A stretch of 64,000 nucleotides of DNA, taken from the NCBI GenBank assembly GCA_026874595.1, contig CM049309.1:11952576-12016575 (forward strand), given 5' to 3'. Made by a program: the position numbers and the translations under genes. Below are positions 48,545-61,254 of this stretch, piece after piece. Origin of the DNA: Sipunculus nudus. Taxonomy: Eukaryota; Annelida; Sipuncula; Golfingiida; Sipunculidae. How positions within the stretch are numbered: the stretch's first letter is position 1; each line of letters starts with the position of its first letter. The notes below the pieces were generated by a model. The model searched no databases and was not told where the DNA came from. It saw only the letters and a program-made list of their open reading frames with translations.

Positions 48545-49075
48545 AACATTTCCTCTCTGATGAATGAAGAAAACATCCCATCTGTAGTGAAAAGAATAAA
48601 CATCCAATCTGTAATGAATGGAAAAACATCCCATCTGTACAGAACAAATATCCCATCTATACTAACATCCCATTTGTACTGATTGGAATAACAATCCGAT
48701 CTGTACTGATTGGAAAAACATTCCAACTATACTAAACAGATTAAACATCCCCGACCTACTGAATGGAATATACATCCCATCTGTATTATATGGAATCAAC
48801 ATCACATATGTACTAAATTGAATAAACATCCCATCTGTACTGAATGGAATACACATCCCACCTGTACTGAATCAAATGACCTTCCCATCTGTGCTGAAAA
48901 GAATAAACATTCCATCCGAACTCTATGGAATAAACAAATCCCATGCACTGAGTGGATATAAACATTACATCTGTATTGAAAAGAAAAAACATCCCATCTG
49001 TAATGAATGGATATTAACACCTTATGCACTGAGTGGATACAAACATCCAATCTGCACTGAATGGCTAAAAAATTA
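48545..49075. repeat. 27-bp minisatellite, central block
   Basis: About 20 degenerate units containing CATCCCATCTGTACTGAATG. Overlapping open frames on both strands here simply translate the repeat. Confidence 0.8.
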
Positions 49076-49077
49076 AT

Positions 49078-51691
49078 AACAAGGGACCTATGGGTCACGA
49101 CGCTCAGCTGTTATATATGATAAAAAAATATTATTTAGAAATGAGGCACATGCTGGTTTTGTGTGGTAATAAATATAAGCTGTATTATGAGTTGTTGTTG
49201 TTTAGCTTATGTATGATTTTGATAGTACCTTTGGAGACAGGGAAGAGGATTGATTTCATTTATTTTATTAACAAATGGAGTACTACTGTCACACAGATTT
49301 TGACTTGGCCATATAACTTATAAGCAGAACATATAATATAAGAGTTTAACTATTTATTAAAAAAATTACAAATATTGTCCCAAATATAATTTTTATTAAA
49401 AATAATAAGAGAATCATATGATTTTTTAAATTGAAATATAATTGATATGATTATTAAAATAATATTAAAGAATATATTCATGAATGCATTCATGAATACA
49501 TTTTGAAAGTATTTGCACGAGTATTCATATACTTTCATTTTTACCTGAATTCCCATTCTTTATGCAAGAAATTTTATAATGGAGTACATAATCATATTCG
49601 TATTTAAATACAATTACAAAGTATTCGCACCATGTCTGGTATTTATTCAGTTTTCACCAAAAAATGATGTTGACAATCCAGAATATACAAAATTCACACA
49701 TTTAAATAATGATCATAAGTACCTGGTTTTATGGCTTTTATTTATATTAAAAAATAACTGTAAAAAATTCATTTTGGACTAATTTCACATCAATGTACAC
49801 ACTAGACACAGTTGGAATCTAGATTAATATTATCAACTGTATCTTTGTCTATCATTAATTTCCTTCATATAATCCTTAATGATTAGTAATGAATAATATG
49901 ATTTACTTCTTTATCATTAAAAATGAACTGAAAAATGCCATAGGTGACTGCATGGTGTTATTTGGAATATGTGACATTCTACCCATCGATACAAGATTCT
50001 TATATCATCAGTAACTGCAAGTTAATTTCCTGTTATTATAAACTAACAAATTCCTTTTCTATTTTTCTTTAATTTGTTATTAAAAACCAATAAAAATTTA
50101 TTAATTTATTGTTTATTGTTATGTTGTTGGTTAAAACTACTAGATGAGTTGGGTTGAACACCTGGATCAACTGTGGCTGGCCATCAGCTGCCTGGATTCT
50201 CGCCTCAAGCGTGCATAATTTGATGAAAGGTCAACATACAGGTGACTCAAGAGGGGCTGGAGAGAGCCAAAGTCTGACAGGGTCTCATAAAAAACATTAA
50301 TAAAAGCTACAATATTTGGCAAATTTCTTTCAGCTTTCTAAACTAAAAAGCTGAAATCCTTATGTGTGCATGATATGAAAATTATATCAACAGTGCTCAC
50401 GGAAAACAAACGTGCCATGGTCACAGTTGGGCAAAATTTAAGGTACTAATTTTATATTTATACTAATAACTTATAAAATTTGAAAAATTCAGAACTAATT
50501 TTGGGTATTCAATTGAATCTTGATTAATTAATGTTACATCCCTGACAAAAAAGATCTCTAGCTTCAGCAATGCCCTTGTTAAGGGAGTAAATATATTTCT
50601 TGATTTTTTACAAAGTGCATTATGTTTGGGCCCATAACTTAAAAAAAATACACAATACTGACATCAATTTAGGCATGTGCATAGTGAATGTATAGAAAAA
50701 TATGTATATTATATATGATCAAAGTCAGATCAGTGGTTTTGATATTAGGCAGTCTTAAAGTGTAACATTGGGTTTTTAATGGAAAAATTAAGTTTTTCAT
50801 TGATATCTCGAAGGAATTAAGTCCTAGTGACCAAATTCTTGGCATGGTAGGGGATTTTGGAGAAATCTAACTGTATGCCAAATTTAAGGAACTTAGAGCT
50901 GAAGCTCGGGAGCTGAGCTCTAGCAAACTGCATAACACTAGCAATATGTGACATGGTGCTTGAAAACTTGAATAAAATCTACAGTTTTTGATCAACTGGT
51001 TTCAAATTTTTGGTGTTAACAGTTGAAATGCTAACAAAAACATGCTGTGAAAATTAAATCCACAGCAGTTACAGCAAAAAAACGTGCCATGGTCAAAGTT
51101 GGGCAAAATTTAAGGTACCAATTTTTTATTTTTGCTAATATTTTTAAAAATTTAAAAGATTTTAATCTAATTTTGGGTATACAATTTAATTTTGATTAAT
51201 AAAAGTAATATTACTGGAAAAAAAGTGCTTAGCTTTAACAAGTTTTGTGTTAAGTGATAACATTTCTTTCCTGATTATTTAAAAAATGCATTATGTTTGG
51301 GCCCATAACTTTTTTAAATTAAATAATACAGACCTAATTTCTGGCATGTACATAGGAATTATATAGAGGATTATTTATAGGAAATATGAGGAAAAACAGA
51401 TGAGTGGTTTTGATATTAGGCAGTCCTAAAGTGTGAAAATAGGTTTTTAATAAAAAATTGAGGTTTTTTCTTAATTTCTCAAAGGAATGAAGTCGCAAAG
51501 ACCCAGTTTTTGGCTTGGTAGGAGATCTTGGGGACATCTAACATTATGCTGAATTTTGGATTCCTAGGTCTTACGGTTTCAAAACGTGCCACATCTACGG
51601 ACGGACGGACGGACGGACGGACGGACAGACAGACGGACGACGGACAATGGACCACGACTATAGCTCAGATGACTTATAGTCAGCTGAGCTA
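49078..51691 (+). mobile_element. Family-1 repeat, copy C
   Basis: Same ends and orientation as copy B and nearly the same sequence. Differences include a longer GGAC run near 51598-51630 and a missing CAAGGT repeat at about 50228. Flanked on both sides by the 27-bp minisatellite. Confidence 0.8.
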
Positions 51692-51790
51692 AAAATGCCA
51701 TCTGTACTAAGTGGATATAAACATCCAGTTTGTATTAATTAAGAGCAAAACATGAATCCCATTATGAACTGAAAGGATAAAAATATCCCA
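51692..51790. repeat. 27-bp minisatellite, right fragment
   Basis: Degenerate units (CCATCTGTACTAAGTGGATA, then CATCCAGTTTGTATT). Further weak units appear at about 52145-52230. Confidence 0.6.
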
Positions 51791-51904
51791 CTTGTTGTAA
51801 TCAAAATTGTACTGAATGGCAATTTGTTGTAGGAATCGGTCGGAAAATCATATTAAATAACTGAAGGATAAACAACAACCAATGATCATGCTGAAAGGTT
51901 AAGG

Positions 51905-52130
51905 CAATGGCTGAGTTGTTGACACTTATTTGTTGCACAAGGTTAATTTTTAATGCTGTTCGCTGTTTTGTGCCCTGTCTATCATACATCTCAGAATAAA
52001 ATATTTTATCAGCATAATATGACTTCTTTGGATGTGCATTAATGATTGTGATTATGCAAATATGCAATCGATTTAATCGATTATGAAAGAAAACAACCAA
52101 TCATCGATTTATAATCAATCAACTGGCATG
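51905..52130 (+). repeat. Dispersed repeat, pair of 13490-13745
   Basis: Matches 13490-13745 in order and orientation (TTAATGCTGTTCGCTGTTTT, TTCTTTGGATGTGCAT, ATCGATTTAATCGATTATGA). Non-coding. Confidence 0.55.
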
Positions 52131-52230
52131 CACTAATAAAGTAATATCAACAGACATCCCATCTGTAATGAATGGCTGTAAGCAACCCATTAGAATGCAT
52201 TTACACCAATCTGTATGGAATGGTATTTCT

Positions 52231-53536
52231 GACTGCCATGAATGCATCATTTCCAGCTCCATGGACATGAATATACAATCAAGATTGCATGAAAATATCA
52301 TATCATAAATTGTCATCCAACCAACTTTATCCTCATTGAACTGGCAGTGACACCTACAGCCCTTACTTGTAAAAAAAGTTAAATCTCATATTACAAGTGA
52401 GATATTGAAGAGCGGCAAGACACTAGGCTGGCATATGCTTAAAAGGTGTACTCATGGTATAACAGCAATAATCTACATATTGTCCTTTGCTTGTTGATGA
52501 TAGTTGTATTACAGTAAGAGTCAGCATGGTATGATCATGTAAATAAATTTAAAATATGCTAATGTTACTGAACATTATTACTGAAAAGTGTGTTTAAAAA
52601 TACAGTCTTGGTATCGTTAATTATTACACTTCACCAGCAGAAAGAAACTCAAATGCAAGTCTTTCATATTTTTCATGCGTTAATATAAAAACATACATGA
52701 AACAATAATCAGTCTTAATGTATTCATATAAAAATGTACATAGCAATCATCAAATTTGAAGTAAGACGTCACTGCAATTTTACACTTAATGATGACACAA
52801 TAATGTTACAGTAATACTATTATATATTATTAAACAATTCATTTTGAATAGTTAAGAAATTTCAATCTTAATTCTGTTATTATTTGTCCTCATCTGCAAA
52901 GTTAAGATCAAATGCATGTTGGTCAGATTAGTGAGTGACACTTTAATTAATTGCCATTTGTCTGAGATGGTACCCCACATCTGTTTACCAAACATAAGCC
53001 AAGAATTTTTCCATTAAAGATAGTTAAAGGTGTAATTAATTGAGCTTAGATTAGTGGCAAAGCCATCATATCATGTACTAGGAAAATTGACTTTGATGGA
53101 ATAACTTTAAGTATGTATCAGAAGTGGCATCCTGACTTTGCCTGAAAATTCTTTTTTTATTTATTTTCCCAGTATAAGTCGCAATTTTTATTAGGAATAT
53201 TACAGTATACAATCATCTGTCGCTGAAAGTGCCAGCATATTGTTCAAAGAAATGATCAATCGTAACATAAAACTGATAAGCTACAGCAAAGCATCCTTTT
53301 GTTGAAGTTTGACACAATAACATAAAACTAAATCCCTGGGTATGTTAGCGATGATAACAACATATTGAGGAAAAGCATATACTTTTTAAACCTGTGAATA
53401 TGACGCCGACCACACTATATGAACTTATGCTTCACAAACTTTTGCACAGACGGAAAAATCATACATGGTGTTGATCTTCTGGAGATGTTGAGACACCAAT
53501 AAACTATGGAAATTATATATTAAACTATGAACTTAC
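52231..53536. other. RING gene intron, donor-proximal part
   Basis: AT-rich sequence with no exon or repeat that I recognise. The splice donor GTAAGT of the long exon sits at 53536-53531. Confidence 0.5.
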
Positions 53537-55217
53537 CATAGCCAAACTCTTGTCGCAGCTCATTTAGTCGCACACGGTTGCGTTCTAGGGTCCCTGTGTT
53601 AGACTTGTGCCTGCGGGTCAGGGTACACTCTGGAGTGTTGGTGGTCAATGTTGGAACATCTTCGGTGGGACTTGAGCTTCCACTCCCTTCTCCTGTGGAT
53701 TCTGATATCGATGAAATATCCGCTAGGTTTAATACTGAGTCAGTTTCTTCTAAATACCTATTTGCCAGCATACTGGAAAGTACTGAATTTTGGCATTTTT
53801 TTGCGTGAGTGCCGATCCCTGATGGCCCAGGGACCGGAGACTGACGGAAGTTATGCCGACCTCCTTCTCCCGTGTCCGAGGTGGAATACTCCACATCAGA
53901 TGAACTATCCTTGGTGGTGGTGGTTGTGGTGTTGGTTGTGGTGTTGACAGGCTTGGATTTGGAAGGCCAGCACATGCTGAAAGTACACCAAGCCTGGTTT
54001 CTGAGCCCGTTGCTTGTTTGAGGTTGTGGGGCAGTGTCATCTTGCGATCTTGAGGGGAACTCCCTGCTACGATTTGGCAAAAGTTCATTGTTGGGAATCA
54101 TCCCTGCGATGTCCTCTTGAGAGGCAAGCTTAAGAGCCGTCATTGTTTTCTTGGCTTTGTTGCATTTTGGCCATGTGTTCTGTTTAAACTTAGAATACTT
54201 GTGGATATCCATATCTCTCCTCTTGTGACTTTCATAGCCCTCAGAATCACTACTTGTGGTACTGTATATTACTCCACTGCTTTTCAAAAACCTCCCCTGA
54301 TCCAAAGACAGCAATTTTTTCTTAGACTTTGAATTGTTGAAGGTGGATAGTTTATATTTTTCTGAGATTTCTTGCACTCTGTTTCTTGCAGTTTTTAAAT
54401 TTTTTGTGTCACTGCCTTTATTGTTCTTTTCATGAGACAGCTGTTGCAGTTTCATAAGATTAGATGCAATAGCACTGCTGCGGATGTCTTGGCTAGAAAA
54501 CGGTGCATTTGAAGCTTCTGAAGATATGTCAACATCTGGCTCTTGCGATAGATGTCGCAAAACTGAACTCACGATTGGTTCGTTATATCCTGACGTATTT
54601 GATGCACTGTATCCAAGAGATCTTGCAGTTGCAGCATTTTCAGTCATTCCCCTTGCTGGGCTACTTGTGACTGAGTTAACGTTAGCACTGGTACTACATC
54701 TACTTGTTGGCACATTTGCTTCACTCCTGCTGCTCTGTCTTGTCATTCGTGCTAAAGTCTCTCGTAAGGCAGCACCAGCTTCCCTCCATTGTTGATATCT
54801 CCGATCATTATCGGCATCACTCTCCGTTGACTGTGAATCCCTGCTTGAGGTCAACTGCTCTGTTTTCCGCCCACTTTTCAATGATGTTGAACCTTTGTGC
54901 TTTACTTTTGGCCTTGCTCCTTTTGTCTGTTCTGTTTCTTGCACAGTTGCAACATTTTTGCTTTTGGTAAAATTTCCCGATGTGTCACCTGACGGATATG
55001 AACAAGCTTGCGGGTTATCTCTGAGAGGTGAGCGACTCTCTTGTTTCCGTTGATAGGCAGCCTTGACCCTGGATTCATCACCTGGGACCCCTGAGTGATA
55101 ACTCTTGTTTTCTTTGTCGTTATCGTGGATGGTTATATCCTGTTCACTACTGGAAGATGTCACATGTCCCCTCCTAGAACCTGGCAACCTGTCTTTTCTA
55201 CCTCTGGAACCACTCAT
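53537..55217 (-). CDS. Praja-like RING-H2 E3 ubiquitin ligase, long N-terminal exon
   Basis: This exon opens the 805-residue protein and encodes residues 1-560. The chosen start is ATG at 55217-55215 (MSGSRGRKDRLPGSRRG), the first in-frame Met after the acceptor at 55238. The sequence is rich in Ser, Thr, Asn and charged residues, has a Thr/Asn run (TTTNTTTTTT, about residue 434) and no folded domain I recognise, so it is probably disordered and a substrate or scaffold region. It ends RVRLNELRQEFGY, then a split codon. The exons 53537-55217, 37905-38053, 35633-35729, 31655-31721, 27590-27716, 26230-26350, 24821-24936 and 23619-23678 join in frame with GT-AG borders throughout. The complete RING-H2 near the C-terminus implies E2-dependent ubiquitin transfer. 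Family assignment to Praja rests on the pre-RING and RING sequence; other RING-H2 ligases remain possible. Confidence 0.85.
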
Positions 55218-55237
55218 TTTGAACACCAATTCATTAT
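55218..55237 (-). other. 5' UTR part of the long RING exon
   Basis: The acceptor TATACTTCAG lies immediately upstream on the - strand (55247-55238), so a 5' exon must exist further right. No stop separates this acceptor from the ATG in frame, so a longer N-terminus from an upstream exon cannot be excluded. Confidence 0.55.
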
Positions 55238-55373
55238 CTGAAGTATAAAAGAATGATAATGAAAGTTAAGATAATTCAGCTAAATCTTACTCTGTAACCT
55301 CACCACTAGACTTAACTGTTTTTTATCTTAATAAATGTTTTTAATTGCATAAGTTAAGTATTATATATATATT

Positions 55374-55375
<2 letters not shown>

Positions 55376-55440
<65 letters not shown>
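55376..55440. repeat. (AT)n microsatellite
   Basis: About 65 bp of TA dinucleotides in the first intron of the RING gene. Confidence 0.95.
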
Positions 55441-55444
<4 letters not shown>

Positions 55445-55568
55445 AGACATCCAACCAAACATTTCTTTTCTCATGTCTCTGTTATTAATAAATGAAAATA
55501 TATATTCAAAGGCATCCAACCAAACATTTCTTTTCTCATGTCTCTGTTATTAATAAATGAAAATACAC
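55439..55568. repeat. 65-bp tandem duplication
   Basis: ATTCAAAGACATCCAACCAA at 55439 recurs as ATTCAAAGGCATCCAACCAA at 55504, with the rest of the unit nearly identical. A recent two-copy duplication beside the AT microsatellite. Confidence 0.9.
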
Positions 55569-56999
55569 TTTCTGTGCCTGTTCCCTGTTGATCAGTTTTC
55601 ATAAGTTTTGATCCCTGCTGAAATGCTGCTCAATGATAAATCAGATGAATCCTGATTTACAGACATGTGGTAATGAAAATAAAAACTGTCTGTGTGAGTG
55701 TACAGGGGCAGATTCATGTGTATGGTGGGGGGGGGGGGTGCTGGGGGGAGGGCCTATTCCCAGGTTTAATGAAGATCATATTGCAATCTATATAAAGTAT
55801 ATTTAATATTTAATAAAATTATACTACACTTTCCTAAAATTTCTATGTTCCGAGCAAACACAATCCAAATACCTTTGTGCCACTCTATTGGTCAGTAACC
55901 TTGGTTAGGATCAGGCTATTCCTATAGATCCTGTTCATTTATTCAGTTTTTACTTGGTGTTGCAAAAAAAAATACTATCATTTAATGTTATATGATATCA
56001 ATTTAATATAAACAAATATGTAACAATCATCTGTCCAAAGGATTAGGGTGGGACACATTTTAGCCCCGGCACTCTCAAAATTTGAGGGCATTAGGCCCAT
56101 CGACCTCCTACACAAATACAGATCAATGATCATAAATCAAGCTAAAGCTTAAAAAATTATTGTCTGTGTACATACATAGGCAGATCTGGAGGGGGGCACA
56201 AGGGGCATGATTACTTCATTAGGCTTTTCATGTACATTCACCATACATGTAACTAGAGAATGTTTTTTTTCTCAAGCTGACCCCTTCTTTATTCTCTCAC
56301 AGTAACCCATTTCTTTTGTTCAAGAGGACCCCAGCAACTGACAGTCAGACCTAAGCCTGCAACCACATCCCTGGAGGCAGTTGTGCCTCCTCTTTAGCAA
56401 AATCCTGGATCTGCCAATGACATCTTCTATTGAATGCAAATATATCCTTTCATAAAACATTATGCACTAAAGAAACATATCAGGTTGAAGTAGCATTCAT
56501 GAATGGCATATAAAATATAGCCAAATACTAATGCCAATTTGTAGTAAATAATCTATATTAAAATGAGTTTTAGAAAAACAGAATGCAACATGTGCAGTGC
56601 ATCTATATACAGATTTGAATATGATTTAATTGTCAACATTTACTTATATATTTTTATATTATGTAAACTGACATAAATTTAGTCTGATATAAAACTAATG
56701 GTAAAGACAGTCTTACACTCAAACAGTGGTTTAAGTTATATTGTGTTTTCCATTAAACAAAATTCTAAAAATGCTGAATAATGAATTATATTTGTTTTGT
56801 TACACCAAGTTGATTTAAAATTAATGCACAAGCATGCATTGAGATATTTTACATATATAATGTCAAGTGCATGCTTGTTTTTTATAATCCAGGAAGTTAA
56901 ATCAACAATTTGCATGTATAGAGAAGATAATACATATCTACCAGTATAAAGGCATATCTGCTGCAAGCACTGGCTTGATAAGACAGCACCGCAAGAGCT
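55569..56999. other. RING gene first intron (presumed)
   Basis: Contains a G-tract at about 55729-55738. A weak inverted pair, GGCAGATCTGGAGGGG near 56180 and CCTGGATCTGCC near 56402, looks like the ends of an old hAT-type miniature element. No exon is identified. Confidence 0.35.
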
Positions 57000-58080
57000 G
57001 CTCGACTGGTTTCAACAAAAAATCTCCTTATAAATCCATAGGCTTTAAAGAGCCAACAGTCGCACAGCACTGGATGCGTTAAGAGTGACTGTGCACTGAA
57101 ACACCCCCACCCCTTCAATTTCTGGACTGTTTCCATCTATAAATGTAGATGACTCATACCTCTGTTATTTCTGTGCCCAGTCACTGACTAAGACTGTTTC
57201 ATCAATATCACAGTCAATAAGCCCTGCCAGCACCTGTGCAAGCGCTTATGACCGGCTCAAACAAAGCAATGCTACATTTATTTTAATCTATCAGGGTTAA
57301 TACAGGTTTTGACTGTAAATGGTAGAGACACAATAGAATAAAACGGGGCTTAAATATCGTCTGTGTGCTGAACATTTGGGAATCAGTAATGACAACATCA
57401 TCAACCTTCCTGATTCGTGGAACCGATGCAATCGTAAACTGCTCCGCCCTTTTCTAGTGATAACTTTAAAAATCTTAAATTAAGATAACAGTGCAAGAAC
57501 AATACATGCTGGATTTAGCTTGTACTAGTACTGTCTATGAGAAAAAAATGTGTATCATATTTTTAAAATGTGATTATAACGCCTGCGTGTGTGTTTTATT
57601 AAAGGCTTACATGCCCGAACGGTATTGAATGGAACAGTTCATTGTTATCAGTGCCGGGATGGCCCTGCACAACATTCTCATTGACACAACGTTCTTATCT
57701 CACACATACCTTAAATATACCGTCCTTTAGCGCCTTGTGTTCCTTTTTAACATATGCCATGGCGTTAATTTATGGATGGCCCGTAAAAAAACCCATCTCA
57801 TTTGCTGTGTAAAAAAAAATCCAGGCAATCGATGTATGACAGGCGCTTGTGTGTTTTCCCGGTAACTGATATCATACCGGGCCTGCCCAACCTAAATGAG
57901 ACCTTTTCGGCAGTGCCCGGGCTGCCCAGCTTGACTTATCACAGACGACTGGTCTGTGCGAGGATCGCTTTGTCAATAATCACAGTTATTTGGCCTTAGC
58001 TCCTTGAATAGGAAACACTGGCCTGCCATGTCCTGTCTTAGTGTCTTGGAAGTTCCCATTAAGCCGCACAATGCACTTGT
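57000..58080 (-). promoter_or_regulatory. Candidate first exon and promoter region of the RING gene
   Basis: This kilobase has more CpG and higher GC content than its surroundings. A donor-like AGAG|GTATGA on the - strand at 57160/57159 could join a 5' UTR exon to the acceptor at 55238. No TATA or initiator element is convincing, and no transcript evidence is available here. Confidence 0.25.
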
Positions 58081-58098
58081 TAATGTGCTGGTTGACTT

Positions 58099-58099
58099 A

Positions 58100-58168
<69 letters not shown>
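58099..58168. repeat. (AT)n microsatellite
   Basis: About 70 bp of AT dinucleotides. Confidence 0.95.
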
Positions 58169-58170
<2 letters not shown>

Positions 58171-59089
58171 CATGACGCACATGTTTATACATGTATATTT
58201 AATTTCTTTTCATAGACTCCAACTTGGTGGGAGATTTCTAATTAGCTCCCGCATTTACGGTTAAATAACTCTACAAACAATACTATATATAGGCTTTATG
58301 TATATACTATATATGGGCTAACTGTCAGTCAAATATATCTTATATACTCTATATATACATACATACATCCATATATATATACACACATACGTATTATTAT
58401 AAAAGGGTAATTGATACATAAAGTCACTGCATGAGCGACCGTTAATTGTTCTTATAACTATAATTTAAGAAGTTATTTTTTTAACTTTTTAATTCATATA
58501 CGTAAGTACAATAAATATCTATTTTAGTGGTGAATTTCATATTCTTCATATCAGAAGGGCTACAATATCCACACTCAATCTGATTAAAGGGGACTATTAA
58601 CGTATACCTGGTACGTTAATTATAGCCTACATGAAACAGTGTTTTTTTTTATACAAAATATTACGGTGTCTGCCAATATTTCCTAATTAGAGCGTTAACA
58701 CCTGTATCCAACTAAAGAATAATGCACCGGGAGCATTCAGTGGCGCAAAATGCGAATATATTTAAATGTCATATCGCGCTTCTTTAAAAATAAAGATTTC
58801 TCTCAAGCTTAAAATTCTTCTTTCGTGTTTCTTTTCCTTGTTAATGGGAGTCGTCGCATATGCATGCGCAAGATCGAACTCTGGTCATGTTGTCTTGTTA
58901 TTTTAAACGGACACATACACGTGGACTGTTTACTCACACATGAACCGTATATAACAGGTGAAGTGGAGATGATAAGTCCTTGTGCCGGGACCCATGAATG
59001 GTTTCGCCAGAAAACATTTTGAATTCATCCAAAATGAATTTATAGCGTGAAATAAAGCATATAGTTATTACAAATGTTTATGCATATAC
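58169..59089. other. No recognised feature
   Basis: AT-rich sequence with short TATATA tracts; I see no exon. Confidence 0.5.
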
Positions 59090-59290
59090 ATATCAGGGGC
59101 GGATCCAGGATTTAGGAAAAGGAGAGGTCCAACAGGCGAGGACTAATGACAAACCCCATGGAAAAAGAGCCAAAGATCCGGGAAAGGGAGTCCCGGCCGC
59201 AAAACTTGTTGGATCGAAACCCTTAACAAAGGGTGCGGCGGGCTGAAAGAAAAAACAGGGGGGGGGGGGGTCTCGATCCGCTTCCGGATA
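59090..59290. repeat. GGGGCGGATCCAGGATTT-type dispersed element
   Basis: Starts CAGGGGCGGATCCAGGATTT and ends near a G-tract and TCTCGATCCGC. The start recalls ends of hAT-type miniature elements, but I do not see a clean target duplication. Confidence 0.4.
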
Positions 59291-59469
59291 CAGGCACTTA
59301 ATGTGTATTTGAATCCATGATAATTCAGTAGTTCTTGAACTGGTTAACAAAAGCCTGCATATCCCTGGTAAGTTGACTATATATCGTATAGATACGTATA
59401 CGCCTATATATAGCTATACATGTATATGACTTCAATGCTTCATTGTGTGTCTTGTTTAAAAAGTCATCC

Positions 59470-59850
59470 CTCCGCCAGAGGTCGTTTCTACTAAAAAATA
59501 ACCTCTTCGGACCTATTAGGCACCATGAACTACTTACCTCAACTGTCGAATTTCAAAATCAAAATTAGTTACATTTCAAGGAAACACGTTTTGTTTACAT
59601 TTCACATGCGCATGCTTGCAAAATATATAACCTAGGGCTTACCACATAAACACCAATGTTTCTGTTATTTGCCTTCAAAACAGTTCTTATCCAACATATT
59701 ACATGAACGGACTACATTATACTCTCTTCATTACATTTATACCTACACCACCTGTGTATTTAGGGGTCGTGGTGCATTGTGGGGGTCAGATGTGACGCAC
59801 ATAAACCCTATAAACAACAGAGTGAGTCCGAATTGTGAGTCCGAATCTGC
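59470..59850 (+). repeat. Dispersed repeat, pair of 27173-27545
   Basis: Matches 27173-27545 in order (TACTTACCTCAACTGTC, CACATGCGCATGCTTGCAAA, GGTGCATTGTGGGGGTCA). Non-coding. Confidence 0.6.
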
Positions 59851-60065
59851 ACAGAATGAGCCGGATTAATTGTGACCAGACAAGGACGATTTTTCGTTGT
59901 TGAAAGATTGTAATTATTTTCAACTTCGAACTGAATTTAGTTAAATAAATGATTTGAATTGAATCGGAACTGATATTGCTTGAATTGAATCACTGAATTG
60001 ATTTGCATGGAACTGGAGTTTCATGAAAATTGGAGTTTCATGAATTAGTATTGACTAGCTACGTA

Positions 60066-60397
60066 CGTGTCCACTTATGCGGTACGGATACGGATGCGGA
60101 TGCGGTAGCGTTTTAAATCGCGCATATGGAATAAAGGAGTGTGTCCACTTATGCAGGTGCGGAATGAGTGCGGCGGGCGGAAACGGATACGTTTTTTGAA
60201 AACCGGACAATGTAGCCGCGGGTACGGAAACGCATACGGAAACGCATGCGGAGATGTACATGCCATTTTGTATAGGTGTAAGAGAGTGAAAGACCTAAAA
60301 ACGCACTGAAAAACGTATCATGCAAATGGACACACACACAAAATTTCCGCATTCGTATCCGCACCGAACACGCATTGCATCCGCACAAGTGGACACG
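60066..60397. mobile_element. Miniature inverted-repeat element, CG-rich
   Basis: The left end CGTGTCCACTTATGCGG is inverted at the right end CCGCACAAGTGGACACG. The interior is full of ACGGATACGGATGCGG-type repeats on one side and their complement on the other, so the whole could fold back. A second start-like GTGTCCACTTATGC occurs at about 60140. I find no clear target duplication. Open frames on the - strand here translate the repeat. Confidence 0.6.
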
Positions 60398-60657
60398 CTG
60401 CTATATATTACAAAAATCTGAACCAACCCTATAGGTAAGCCAGAAATCCAATAATTTCAACAAATAAGGAAGGTGGAAATCGGGATTTAAGACAGTCTGA
60501 TGACGCATGAGCACAAACAAGCGCATATGTTATATTTAACATTTATTGACCGAAAACCCATAGTTTTATCATGGATTTAAATGACTGCACTTTGCAAAAG
60601 CGATCTTCTAAAATTATAGGCTGTCTGACTGGCATGGGAGAGATGATTATGATAATG

Positions 60658-60702
60658 ATTATTATTATTATTGTTATTATTATTAGTATTAGTAGTAGTA
60701 GC

Positions 60703-60736
<34 letters not shown>
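60658..60736. repeat. (ATT)n-(AGT)n microsatellite
   Basis: Trinucleotide run changing from ATT to AGT units. Confidence 0.95.
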
Positions 60737-61086
60737 ATACGAGTCAATCTAGAAGAAAAGTCATCCCAGACCATGCATTGATTTGTGCATATACTTTATT
60801 TCTACCATTTTTAAAATGAAAGTTGCTTTAACAATGCTGAGTTCTCGAGTCTAAAACATCGATCCGCGTCCTGGGTAATTTCATCATAAAGTTATCGTCC
60901 CGTGTAATTTTATTATAAAGGTATAATCTTATCAAAATTTATATCAGTCGCAGTCCTCTGAATTAATGATACAGAATTAAAGTTAAAATATTTTGTTCCC
61001 ATGTTATATGTCGACTTACATGAAAAAAATAAAAAATTATCTTTAATTTCAAGATTCCGTATCATTTTTACGGGAAAATAAACGAT

Positions 61087-61088
<2 letters not shown>

Positions 61089-61159
<71 letters not shown>

Positions 61160-61214
61160 TAATATTAATAATAATATCATTATTATTATTATGTTATTAA
61201 AATTATTAGTTGTA

Positions 61215-61252
<38 letters not shown>
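61089..61252. repeat. (AAT)n and (AT)n microsatellites
   Basis: About 70 bp of AAT, a degenerate middle, then about 37 bp of AT. Open frames giving Asn or Leu runs are artefacts. Confidence 0.95.

Positions 61253-61254
<2 letters not shown>

Noticed and set aside
48452-49098. Several overlapping frames on both strands with HPICTEWN or MGCLFNLVH-type repeats.
   Set aside because: They follow the 27-bp minisatellite; open frames on both strands arise because the repeat lacks stops.
53578-54970. Open frames on the + strand opposite the long RING exon.
   Set aside because: They are shadows of the 560-codon coding exon, which has splice borders and in-frame continuation.
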